NCBI GenBank assembly: GCA_020632955.1
Contig: JACKEO010000001.1
Location: forward strand, 62,001 to 126,000
DNA from: Alphaproteobacteria bacterium
Lineage (GTDB): Bacteria > Myxococcota_A > UBA796 > GCA-2862545
Reading direction: 5' to 3'
Length of the DNA: 64,000 bases
Shown piece after piece: positions 1 through 7,345 of this stretch. Position 1 is the stretch's first letter, and every line of letters starts with the position of its first letter. A program made the position numbers and the translations under genes. The notes under the pieces were generated by a model that saw only the letters and a program-made list of their open reading frames with translations, was not told the origin of the DNA and did no database searches.

Positions 1-1
1 G

Positions 2-976
2 GAGCTGATCAAGGTCATCGACTTCGGCATCGCCGGCGGCGACCTCGACGTGGACCGCGACCTGGTGATCGGGTCGCCCGACTGCATGGCCCCCGAGCAG
101 ATCACCGGCGACCCCGTGGTGCCCGCCACCGACGTCTACGGCGTGGGGTGCGTGCTCTTCCGCGCCATCGCGGGGCGCTACCCCTACGTGGGCTCCTCCG
201 CCGAGGACAAGCTGGTGGCGCACGTCACCGAGACGGTGCCGGTGCTGTCGGAGATCGCCACGAGCGCGGAGGTGTCTCCCGACCTCGACGAGATCGTCCG
301 CCGCTGCCTGCAGAAGGAGGCCGCCCTCCGCTACCAGGACATGGACGGCCTCATCGACGACCTGGCCGCCTTCCTGGGCCTGCCCGACACGGGGTGGCGC
401 ACGGGCTCCTTCATCGCCCCCCGCGCGCTGCGGCTCGCTGCGGAGGGCGCCGCGGCCTCGCCGCCCGACACCCTGGCCACGGTGCGCCCGCGCAGCGTGC
501 GGCCCCGCAGCACGCCGACCGAGGTCCCCGAAGCCGCGGACGCCTCGTCGAGCGCCTCCTCCGACCGGCTCCCGCTGGTGCTGGCGATCGGCGCCGCGGT
601 GGTGCTGGTGCTCACCGCCGCCCTGATCTGGCCCTCCGGCGACCCGGCGCCCGTCGTCGCCGAGCCCCCCTCGCAGGCGGCCTCGCCGGCGCCCCCCGAG
701 GCCGTCGAGGCGCCCGCGGGCCAGGCCACCGTGGCGGAGCCCGCTCCCCCCACGCCGAAGCCGGCAGCGCCGGCCCCGGCCCCGGAGGCGGAAGCCTCCC
801 CTCCCCCGCGACGGCGATCCGCGCCGCGCGCGACGAAGCCCGAGCCCCAGGGCAGCGCCACCCCCACGCCTCCCCCGGCCGCGCGATCCGCGCCGCCCGC
901 TTCGGCTCCGGCCGAGGACGAGGGAGCCGATGAGGTGGAGGCACCCAAGGGCTACAAGGCCATGCCGGAGTTCTGA
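2..976 (+). CDS. Ser/Thr protein kinase, C-terminal part (5' truncated by window)
   Basis: The reading frame is open from the window edge, so the N-lobe and catalytic loop lie outside. The visible part begins just before the Mg-binding DFG motif (VIDFGIA), followed by the activation segment and the APE motif (MAPEQ), so it is the C-lobe of a eukaryote-like (Hanks-type) kinase. After the kinase domain comes a linker, one transmembrane helix (LPLVLAIGAAVVLVLTAALIW) and a Pro/Ala/Glu-rich tail expected to be periplasmic. Its TGA overlaps the ATG of the TonB receptor gene (TGATG at 974-978), so the two are probably translationally coupled. The substrate is unknown. The GTG at 50 is an internal codon, not a start. 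Confidence 0.9.
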   Translation, partial: ELIKVIDFGIAGGDLDVDRDLVIGSPDCMAPEQITGDPVVPATDVYGVGCVLFRAIAGRYPYVGSSAEDKLVAHVTETVPVLSEIATSAEVSPDLDEIVRRCLQKEAALRYQDMDGLIDDLAAFLGLPDTGWRTGSFIAPRALRLAAEGAAASPPDTLATVRPRSVRPRSTPTEVPEAADASSSASSDRLPLVLAIGAAVVLVLTAALIWPSGDPAPVVAEPPSQAASPAPPEAVEAPAGQATVAEPAPPTPKPAAPAPAPEAEASPPPRRRSAPRATKPEPQGSATPTPPPAARSAPPASAPAEDEGADEVEAPKGYKAMPEF

Positions 977-3687
977 TGCCGCCCTGCCGGGCTCCGTCCC
1001 CCCCGGTACGCTCGACCGCAACCCGGCCCAGCGCGCTGCGCTTGACCGCATTTCGGCGCAGTGCGCTGCGCCTGATCGCATCCCGCCGCAGCGCGCTCCT
1101 CCTGGCGCTGCTCGTCTGGGCCGGTCCCGCGCACGCCGATCCCCGCGACGACGCACGGCGGCACTTCCGCGCAGGGCTGGAGGCGGCGAACGCCGGCTCG
1201 TACCGGGAGGCGATCGACGAGTTCCTCGCGGCCTACGCGGCCATCCCGCACGCGGCCACGGCCTTCAACATCGGTCGGGCCTACGAGGACCTGCGCGAGG
1301 ACGACAAGGCCCTGTACTGGTACCAGCGCTTCCAGGAGATGGAGCCGGGGCGTGCCGCCGAGGCCGACGACGCCATCGCCCGCGTGCAGGCGCGCCTGCA
1401 GCCCGCGCCCGTGGCCGCGCCCGTCCCCGCGCAGGACGATCCCCTCGATCGTCTCGCCGCCCTGGACGCCGAGCGGGCCGCCCTGGCGGCGTCGCTCCGC
1501 GCCCAGGGCGTGGAGGTGCCCGAGATCGCCCCGGCCGAGCCCGAGCCCGAGGTCGAGCCCGCGGCCGCGCCGGACGTGCCGCAGCAGCCCTCCCCCGCCG
1601 TCGCGGACGCGCCCGAGGAGCCGATCACGCCGGACGCCCCCCGCGAGGGCTTCCTCACCGACGCCTACGAGCGCGTGATCGTCACCGCCTCGCGCTACAG
1701 CCAGGATCCCCTGGACGCGCCCAGCTCCATCACGGTCATCACCTCCGACGACATCCGCATGTCGGGGGCCGTGCACGTGGCCGACATCCTGCGGCGCGCC
1801 GTGGGCGTGGACGTCACGTCGATGACCGCGGGCGTGCCCTACGTGGGCATCCGCGCCTTCAACGGCGAGATGACGAACAAGGTGCTGTGGCTGCTCGACG
1901 GCAGGCCCACCAGCCTCGAGTTCCTGGCCACGCCCATGCCGGTCACGCTGCCGGTGGCCCTCGACGAGATCGAGCGCATCGAGATCATCCGGGGACCGGG
2001 CTCCGCGATCTACGGCGCCAACGCCGTCACCGGCGTGGTGAACATCATCACGAAGCGCCCCGGCGAGGGCGACAAGGCGGTGCTGTCGGCGTCGGCCGGC
2101 GCCAACCGCTTCGTCGCCGGCTCCGCCGTGGCCTCGGGCACCGTGGGCAAGGTCGGCTACCGCTTCAGCGCCGGCTACCAGCAGGAGGGCCGCTTCGAGC
2201 AGGAGCTCACCGGCATCGACGAGGAGGACGGCACCGCCGCCGGCTTCTCGCTGGACCAGGGGCTCGGCGAGCAGCGCGTCCGGGCCGCCGGCCGCGTCGA
2301 CACCACCTTCGCCGACAAGGGCTGGGTGTCGCTGTCGGGCGGGTGGAGCCGCGGCACCACCGAGTACGCCTCCAAGGCGGCCCTCGGCTACTTCGGCCTC
2401 GAGGGCGACGTCGGGCACGCGCGCTTCGACCTGGCCTACGGTCCCTTCCACCTGCGCACCTACTGGCAGCGGGAGGAGGGCTACACGGCGCCGTGGCTCT
2501 ACTCGCGGGGCGGCAGCCGCACGCCGGGCGCGTACGTCCGCGACGACGTGGCCGACGTGGAGGCCGAGGGCACCTTCGAGGCGCGCACCGGCAAGGTGGG
2601 CCACCGGCTGCAGGTGGGCGCCGGCTACACCTACAAGCAGTACCGCGCGGGCGTGCGCACCGAGGGCTTCCTCGTCCCCCGCGTGGAGCACCACGGGAAG
2701 GTGTTCGGGCAGTACGAGCTGTCGGTGGACTGGTTCCGGGCGATGGCCTCGCTCCGCTACGACCGGCACCCGCTCATCCCGAACGCCACCACGATCTCGC
2801 CACGGGGCGCGCTGGTCTTCCGGGTCACCCCCACCACGGCCATCCGCGCCAGCGCCGGGTCGGCCTTCCGCGCGATGAACGGGCTCGAGTCGTACGTGAA
2901 CCTCGAGCTGGGCACCACGGCCGACGGCTACTTCGTGAACTTCTACGGTGCGGCCACCAACCCCAACGACACCGGGGTGCCCGGAGACGACCCCGACGAT
3001 CTCGGCGCCGAGCAGGTCATCAACGCCGAGCTCGGCGTGCGCGACGAGAGCTCGAGCTTCCACGCGCTCGACGCCGCGGTCTACTGGAACCGGGTCACGA
3101 ACCTCATCGACATCGGCTCGGTGACGCCCCAGCTCGGCGGCTTCCAGCCCAAGGCGAACGGCTACCCCTTCGGCTACGCGAGCTGGATCAACGACCGCGA
3201 CACCGTCTACGACAACTTCGGCGCCGAGCTCGACCTCACCCTGTTCCCGGTGGACGGCCTCGACGTCTTCGCGAACGTGGCGATCTCGCAGGTGCTGGCG
3301 GCCACGCCCACCGGCACCACGGAGGACGGCTCCACCTCGCTGGTGCACGCCAACCTCGGCGTGCTCTACCGCTCCCCCGTGCGGCTGGACCTGTCCCTCA
3401 GCGGCCACCTCACCAGCGCGCAGACCTGGCAGATCCCCACGTTCGGGGGCGAGGGCGAGGTGATCCGGGAGCGCGCCGAGATCCCGGCGCGGGTGCTCAT
3501 GGTGGCCCGCATCGCCGGCCGTCCGGTGCTCAAGCCCGAGCTCGAGCTCGCGCTCACCCTCTGGAACCCCCTCGGCTTCCTCCCGTCCCCGGGCACCTCC
3601 GGGGCTTCCGTCACCGCCTACCGCGAGCACCCCTCCGGCCAGGTGGTGGGTCCGCGCCTGCTCGGCACCGCGGCGTTGAGGTTCTGA
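976..3687 (+). CDS. TPR-containing TonB-dependent outer-membrane receptor
   Basis: This 903-aa protein should be an outer-membrane active-transport receptor. It has a signal sequence ending near AHADP, then a TPR-like helical segment (about residues 55-125), a Pro/Ala/Glu-rich linker, a plug domain (about 225-360, with ITVITSDDIR, RGPGSAIYGANAVTGVVNI and IITKRPGEG) and a beta-barrel ending in AALRF with a terminal Phe. The N-terminal TPR before the plug is unusual; it could bind a periplasmic partner. The ATG overlaps the kinase stop and the TGA overlaps the next ATG, so it sits in a coupled three-gene operon. The region before the hydrophobic core carries three near-identical 10-residue units (see finding), which makes the signal peptide unusually long; a later start is possible. 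The ligand is unknown. Confidence 0.9.
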   Translation: MPPCRAPSPPVRSTATRPSALRLTAFRRSALRLIASRRSALLLALLVWAGPAHADPRDDARRHFRAGLEAANAGSYREAIDEFLAAYAAIPHAATAFNIGRAYEDLREDDKALYWYQRFQEMEPGRAAEADDAIARVQARLQPAPVAAPVPAQDDPLDRLAALDAERAALAASLRAQGVEVPEIAPAEPEPEVEPAAAPDVPQQPSPAVADAPEEPITPDAPREGFLTDAYERVIVTASRYSQDPLDAPSSITVITSDDIRMSGAVHVADILRRAVGVDVTSMTAGVPYVGIRAFNGEMTNKVLWLLDGRPTSLEFLATPMPVTLPVALDEIERIEIIRGPGSAIYGANAVTGVVNIITKRPGEGDKAVLSASAGANRFVAGSAVASGTVGKVGYRFSAGYQQEGRFEQELTGIDEEDGTAAGFSLDQGLGEQRVRAAGRVDTTFADKGWVSLSGGWSRGTTEYASKAALGYFGLEGDVGHARFDLAYGPFHLRTYWQREEGYTAPWLYSRGGSRTPGAYVRDDVADVEAEGTFEARTGKVGHRLQVGAGYTYKQYRAGVRTEGFLVPRVEHHGKVFGQYELSVDWFRAMASLRYDRHPLIPNATTISPRGALVFRVTPTTAIRASAGSAFRAMNGLESYVNLELGTTADGYFVNFYGAATNPNDTGVPGDDPDDLGAEQVINAELGVRDESSSFHALDAAVYWNRVTNLIDIGSVTPQLGGFQPKANGYPFGYASWINDRDTVYDNFGAELDLTLFPVDGLDVFANVAISQVLAATPTGTTEDGSTSLVHANLGVLYRSPVRLDLSLSGHLTSAQTWQIPTFGGEGEVIRERAEIPARVLMVARIAGRPVLKPELELALTLWNPLGFLPSPGTSGASVTAYREHPSGQVVGPRLLGTAALRF
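1024..1113 (+). repeat. Three tandem 30-bp units inside the signal-peptide coding region
   Basis: Three consecutive 30-nt units encode RPSALRLTAF, RRSALRLIAS and RRSALLLALL. They share the core R-x-SAL-x-L at both DNA and protein level. They form the basic n-region and the start of the hydrophobic core of the TonB receptor signal peptide. Confidence 0.75.
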
Positions 3688-4832
3688 TGCGCGCTGTCCT
3701 GCCCCTGCTGCTCGGCCTCGCCGCCTGCCAGGCCCTCCCCCGCCTCGCGGAGGACCCCGACGTGCCCGGGAGCATCCTGTCGGGTCAGGTGCTCATCGAA
3801 GGCGACGACGCAGCGGCGCCCACGGTGGTGCTCCTGTCGAGCGAGGACGCGCCCATGCCCCCGGTGGGCGTGGGCCTGCCGATCTCCTTCACCGCGCTGG
3901 ACGCCACCGCCTACGGTCCGGCGGCGGGCGGCGTGCGCAGCGCGCCCTTCGCGCTGACCGACGTGCCCCCGGGCGGCTGGTACCTGACGGGCCTGCTCGA
4001 CGCCGACCGCAACTTCCACCCCGGCGTCACGGCGCTGGCCACCCCCACGTGCGGCGACCGCGTGGGCTGGCACGGCGAGAGCTTCACCGCCTTCGAGCCC
4101 ACGCCCATCGGCGTGCCCGAGGGCACCTTCGTGCAGGGCGTCTCGGTGGGACCGCTCGTGCCCGCCACGGAGCCCCACCCCACGTTCACCACCGACGCCA
4201 CGGTGAGCCTCAACGGGCTGCCCACGCTGCGGCTGGAGAGCACGGCCGTGAGCGGTCGCTTCGGCAGCCCCGCGCTGGAGCTCACCACGGGGGCGGTGTG
4301 GCCCGGCGGCGACCCCGTGTGCGCCCCGAGCTTCGCCTTCGTGCTCGCCGACGCCGACGGCGACGGCGCGGTGGACGACAGTCCCCTCGTGCCGGTGCCC
4401 GGGCTGTTCGACGACCGGTGGCCCCGCGTGGTCTTCCAGTGGCTCGGCGCGCCGGTGGACGACGACGGCGACGGCGTCACCGACGGCTTCGACCGCGGCG
4501 ACGACGAGGACGTGCAGATCGCGGTGCTGGGCGATCCGCGCCTTCCCGACGGCGCCGCCGACCCCGCCCCGGAGCAGGTGGTGCGCACCGCCACCCTCGA
4601 CGTGCGCTTCTCGGGGCTGGGGCTGCGCATCCTGCCCGACGGCGAGCAGGAGCTCCTCACCGACGAGAGCCAGCTCCCGCGGGGCGCCTGGGGCGTCACC
4701 GTGATCACGCGGCAGGGCCTGCTCTGGACGGTGCCCAACGAGCTCGACGACCTGCAGGCCGCCGCGCTGCCCGAGCCCGGTCGCACCACGCCCGCCGACC
4801 CCTCCCAGGGCGTCTTCCTGCTGCTCGAGTAG
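3687..4832 (+). CDS. Putative lipoprotein with Asp-rich calcium-binding-like loops
   Basis: This 381-aa protein begins with a type II signal peptide with lipobox LAAC (Cys14), so it should be lipid-anchored. The body is beta-rich. It contains Asp-rich stretches resembling thrombospondin type-3 or EF-hand loops (DADGDGAVDD; DDDGDGVTDGFD), which suggests calcium binding. The start codon overlaps the stop of the TonB receptor, so it is the third gene of the kinase-receptor-lipoprotein unit. By analogy with receptor/lipoprotein pairs it may be a surface accessory of the receptor, but I recognise no family and no substrate can be named. Confidence 0.75.
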   Translation: MRAVLPLLLGLAACQALPRLAEDPDVPGSILSGQVLIEGDDAAAPTVVLLSSEDAPMPPVGVGLPISFTALDATAYGPAAGGVRSAPFALTDVPPGGWYLTGLLDADRNFHPGVTALATPTCGDRVGWHGESFTAFEPTPIGVPEGTFVQGVSVGPLVPATEPHPTFTTDATVSLNGLPTLRLESTAVSGRFGSPALELTTGAVWPGGDPVCAPSFAFVLADADGDGAVDDSPLVPVPGLFDDRWPRVVFQWLGAPVDDDGDGVTDGFDRGDDEDVQIAVLGDPRLPDGAADPAPEQVVRTATLDVRFSGLGLRILPDGEQELLTDESQLPRGAWGVTVITRQGLLWTVPNELDDLQAAALPEPGRTTPADPSQGVFLLLE

Positions 4833-4859
4833 GCCCCCGACGGCGGCCCACGGCCCCGG

Positions 4860-5675
4860 TCAGCGACGGAAGCCGAGCCCCGCGCGCAGCGCCGCGTAGG
4901 CTGGCGAGAAGGCGCCGGAGGCCTCGCGCACCAACAGGGTCTCGTCGACGCGCGGCGCCCGATCCGGCGCGTCGGCCCGGGCGCAGGTGAGCACGGCGAT
5001 CATCGGGGTCTCGCCCTCGCGGAAGACCACGTCGAGGCGGTGCACCACCACGAGCCCCGCCTCCACGGGCGCGGCCTCGGTGCGCGGGTCGCGCGCCGAC
5101 ATCACGAAGACGAAGCGACCGTGCGGCGCCAGCAGGGGTGCCGCGGTGGCGGCGTAGTCGAAGACGGACCCCCGCAGCTCCATCCGGCAGGCCGCCCGCT
5201 GCGGGTGGGGCGAGACCAGGCCCTTGCCGAGCGGGATGTAGGGCGGACTGCCCGTGACGAGGTCGAAGCCCCCGACAGGCCGCAGCGCCTCGGGGAGCAC
5301 GGCCGCGTCGCGCAGGTCGCCGTGCAGCAGCGTGACCCGCGCCTGCAGGCCGTTGCGCGCCACGGAGCGTCGCGCGAGCCCGATGCTCACGTCCTGCGCC
5401 TCGATGCCCACGAGGGTGGCGTCGGCGTGCCCGAGCACCCCCAGGGTGTACAGGCCCACCGAGCCGATGCCGCACCCCAGGTCGAGGCAGCGACGCGCCT
5501 GCGGCACGGCCTGGGCCGCGCGCCAGCCCGTGAGCAGGTCGTCGGTGCTGAAGCGGTGCCCGCGCGCGAGCTGGAAGATCCACCAGTCCCCGAGGAGCCG
5601 ATCGAGGGTCTCGTCGGGACCCGGGGGCTCGCCCGGAGGGGGCTGCGTCGGGAGAGCGTCCGGGGAAGCGTACAT
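4860..5675 (-). CDS. Class I SAM-dependent methyltransferase, TrmN6-like
   Basis: The 271-aa protein has the Rossmann-fold methyltransferase core: motif I CLDLGCGIGSVGL, an acidic residue at the end of strand 2 (VGIEAQ), and GSPPYIPLG at the catalytic position. This matches the N/D/S-PPY signature of N6-adenine and related methyltransferases, with Ser in place of the usual Asn. The RFSTDDLL segment before motif I is typical of tRNA1(Val) adenine-37 N6-methyltransferases (TrmN6/YfiC). I chose the ATG at 5673-5675; a longer in-frame extension up to 5813 is Arg/Pro-rich and non-conserved in look. It converges on the upstream lipoprotein gene with a 27-bp gap. The tRNA substrate is inferred. Confidence 0.75.
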   Translation of the reverse strand: MYASPDALPTQPPPGEPPGPDETLDRLLGDWWIFQLARGHRFSTDDLLTGWRAAQAVPQARRCLDLGCGIGSVGLYTLGVLGHADATLVGIEAQDVSIGLARRSVARNGLQARVTLLHGDLRDAAVLPEALRPVGGFDLVTGSPPYIPLGKGLVSPHPQRAACRMELRGSVFDYAATAAPLLAPHGRFVFVMSARDPRTEAAPVEAGLVVVHRLDVVFREGETPMIAVLTCARADAPDRAPRVDETLLVREASGAFSPAYAALRAGLGFRR

Positions 5676-5751
5676 GCGCGGCAGGCCTGGCCGGGGTGCG
5701 ATACGGGGCCGCGACGCGTGGGAAGGCCCTTCGCGGCACCGGGAGTGGACG

Positions 5752-6168
5752 TTGACGGTGGTGACCTGGCGGCCTGGATGGAGGCAGGGAGCGCGGAGGG
5801 CGCGGGCAGGCACCGTCCTCGTCGGCGCGCTGCTCTCGGGCGGCTGCGTGCAGGGCCTGACCCAGATCGCCGGCGTGGGCGCCCTCTATCACACCCGCTG
5901 CAGCGCCGACATGACGGCCGACGACGGCACCTACCGGGCCCGGTGCACGCCCGAGGCCTGCGCGCCCGGCTTCACCGAGGGTCCGGTGAGCCACGTGGTG
6001 GTGGCCCTCGACCCGGGCCGCAAGATCGTCGGCTACGCCGAGCGTCTCTGCCTGCAGGACCTGAGCGACGCCGGCACGCTCTTCTCGCCGCCGGTCCAGG
6101 AGCCGGCAGCCGAGCCCGCCGTCGCACCCGAGACGCCGTCTGCGGCCCCTGGGGAGGCGGGCGAGTGA
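5752..6168 (+). CDS. Small putative lipoprotein
   Basis: A protein of about 138 aa. It has a basic N-terminus, a short hydrophobic stretch (TVLVGALLSGGC) and a lipobox LSGGC, followed by a small domain with several Cys residues and an acidic/Pro-rich tail. The start is uncertain: a TTG at 5752 lies 6 nt after GGGAG and is preferred here; GTG codons at 5758 or 5761 are alternatives. The stop overlaps the GTG of the next gene by 4 nt (GTGA), so translation is probably coupled. No family recognised. Confidence 0.65.
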   Translation: MTVVTWRPGWRQGARRARAGTVLVGALLSGGCVQGLTQIAGVGALYHTRCSADMTADDGTYRARCTPEACAPGFTEGPVSHVVVALDPGRKIVGYAERLCLQDLSDAGTLFSPPVQEPAAEPAVAPETPSAAPGEAGE

Positions 6169-6893
6169 AGAGCTGGACCCGCACGCTGAACCTCGACGAC
6201 GCCCACACCCTGCTGGCCCTGGCCCAGCCGGGCCGCGGTGTGGCCGACTGGACCGCCGCCTGCCACCCCGCCCTGCCCGGCCTGTCCCAGGCACGTCGGC
6301 GCGAGCTCGTGCGCATCCTCCGCGACGGCTACCTCGAGCTCGACCGCGACCGCATCGCGCCCGGCCTCTTCCTCCGCCTCTACCTGAAGTCCCCCGCCAC
6401 GGCGCAGCTCGGGCTGGTGCAGGCCCAGTGGGCGCTCACGCACCCGCTGTCGCGGGTGGCGGCCACCACGCTCGTGGGTCCCGCGCTCGCCTCGGGGCGG
6501 CTCGACATCCCGCTGCAGCGCGTGGAGGACCTGGTGGCCGCACACCTCGAGACGCGGTCGCAGGAGTCCCTGCGCAAGACGCGCACGGTGCTCCTCGGCG
6601 CCCTCGAAGGCATCGGCGTGCTCCACACCAGCGGCACGGGCCAGCACCGCGCCCTGCGCGCCGCGCGCGGGCGCCCCGACCCGGTCACCTTCGCCTACCT
6701 GGTGCTGCGCGAGCTCGACGAACGCGGTGTCGACGCCATGCTCGCCTCCGAGGTCCTCGAGACGGGCCACGCCGTGCAGCTCACGCAGTGCGGCGAGGAG
6801 CACGCGGCGCGATGCCTCCGCGGCGCCGTGCACCGCGGTCTGCTGGTGCAGATCGACGACGAGGTGCGCAGGGGCCCCGGATCGGTCGCGTGA
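6165..6893 (+). CDS. Helical protein resembling BrxA/DUF1819
   Basis: This 242-aa, all-helical cytoplasmic protein starts at a GTG overlapping the preceding stop. Its plan resembles the BREX protein BrxA (DUF1819): an N-terminal segment ending in a basic helix (ARRRELVRILRDG), a central helical bundle, and a winged-helix-like segment (SLRKTRTVLLGALEGIGVL) at the place where BrxA has its small DNA-binding helix-turn-helix. The match is by eye and weak. No other BREX genes (pglX, pglZ, brxC, brxL) are in the window, so if real it is an orphan. Its TGA overlaps the next GTG by 4 nt, giving a tight trio with a lipoprotein and a TerB-like protein. Confidence 0.55.
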   Translation: MKSWTRTLNLDDAHTLLALAQPGRGVADWTAACHPALPGLSQARRRELVRILRDGYLELDRDRIAPGLFLRLYLKSPATAQLGLVQAQWALTHPLSRVAATTLVGPALASGRLDIPLQRVEDLVAAHLETRSQESLRKTRTVLLGALEGIGVLHTSGTGQHRALRAARGRPDPVTFAYLVLRELDERGVDAMLASEVLETGHAVQLTQCGEEHAARCLRGAVHRGLLVQIDDEVRRGPGSVA

Positions 6894-7345
6894 GCGACCA
6901 CCGGCCCCGGGTCGACGCCCGCACGGCGGCCGCGATCACCGCGGGGATGATGGCGGTGGCGCTCGCCGACGGGGAGGCGCACCCCCACGAGCTGGCCCTG
7001 CTCGCCACCTTCCGTGAGGGCCTGCCGGACGACATCGACCCGTCCGGGGTGGTGATCACCGACCCCACGGTGCGCCGCGTGCTCGTCCGCAGCCTGTTCG
7101 CCGTGGCGCTGGCCGACGGCGTGGTGGGCGATGCCGAGCGCGAGGTGATCGAGGAGATCGCCCGCGCCCACGGCGCGAGCCGGGCGCTGCTCGACGCCGA
7201 GGAGGGCGCGCTGCGGCGCGAGATGCTGGCCACCTTCCGGGGCGTGCGCCACGGCCGCGCCCAGGCCGAAGGCATCGGTGCGGCCCTCGGCCTGCCTCCC
7301 GACGAGGTGCGGCGGATCCTCGACGCCGTACCCGACGAGGCCTGA
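6890..7345 (+). CDS. TerB-like domain protein
   Basis: The 151-aa protein has two repeats of the motif seen in TerB/TerB-like helical bundles: VALADGEAHPHELALL near residue 25 and VALADGVVGDAEREVIEEI near residue 70, with the acidic residues that bind divalent metal in the TerB family. It is the last gene of the overlapping trio. TerB proteins act in tellurite/stress and membrane-linked metal-sensing complexes; here the role is unknown. The stop abuts the stop of the convergent gene with no gap. Confidence 0.65.
   Translation: MSDHRPRVDARTAAAITAGMMAVALADGEAHPHELALLATFREGLPDDIDPSGVVITDPTVRRVLVRSLFAVALADGVVGDAEREVIEEIARAHGASRALLDAEEGALRREMLATFRGVRHGRAQAEGIGAALGLPPDEVRRILDAVPDEA

Noticed and set aside
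5676..5813. Upstream extension of the methyltransferase
   Set aside because: Arg/Pro-rich, not matching the family, and covers the region where divergent signals must lie.
6165..6893. A full BREX defence system
   Set aside because: Only a BrxA-like protein is seen; no methyltransferase, alkaline phosphatase-like, BrxC ATPase or BrxL gene nearby.
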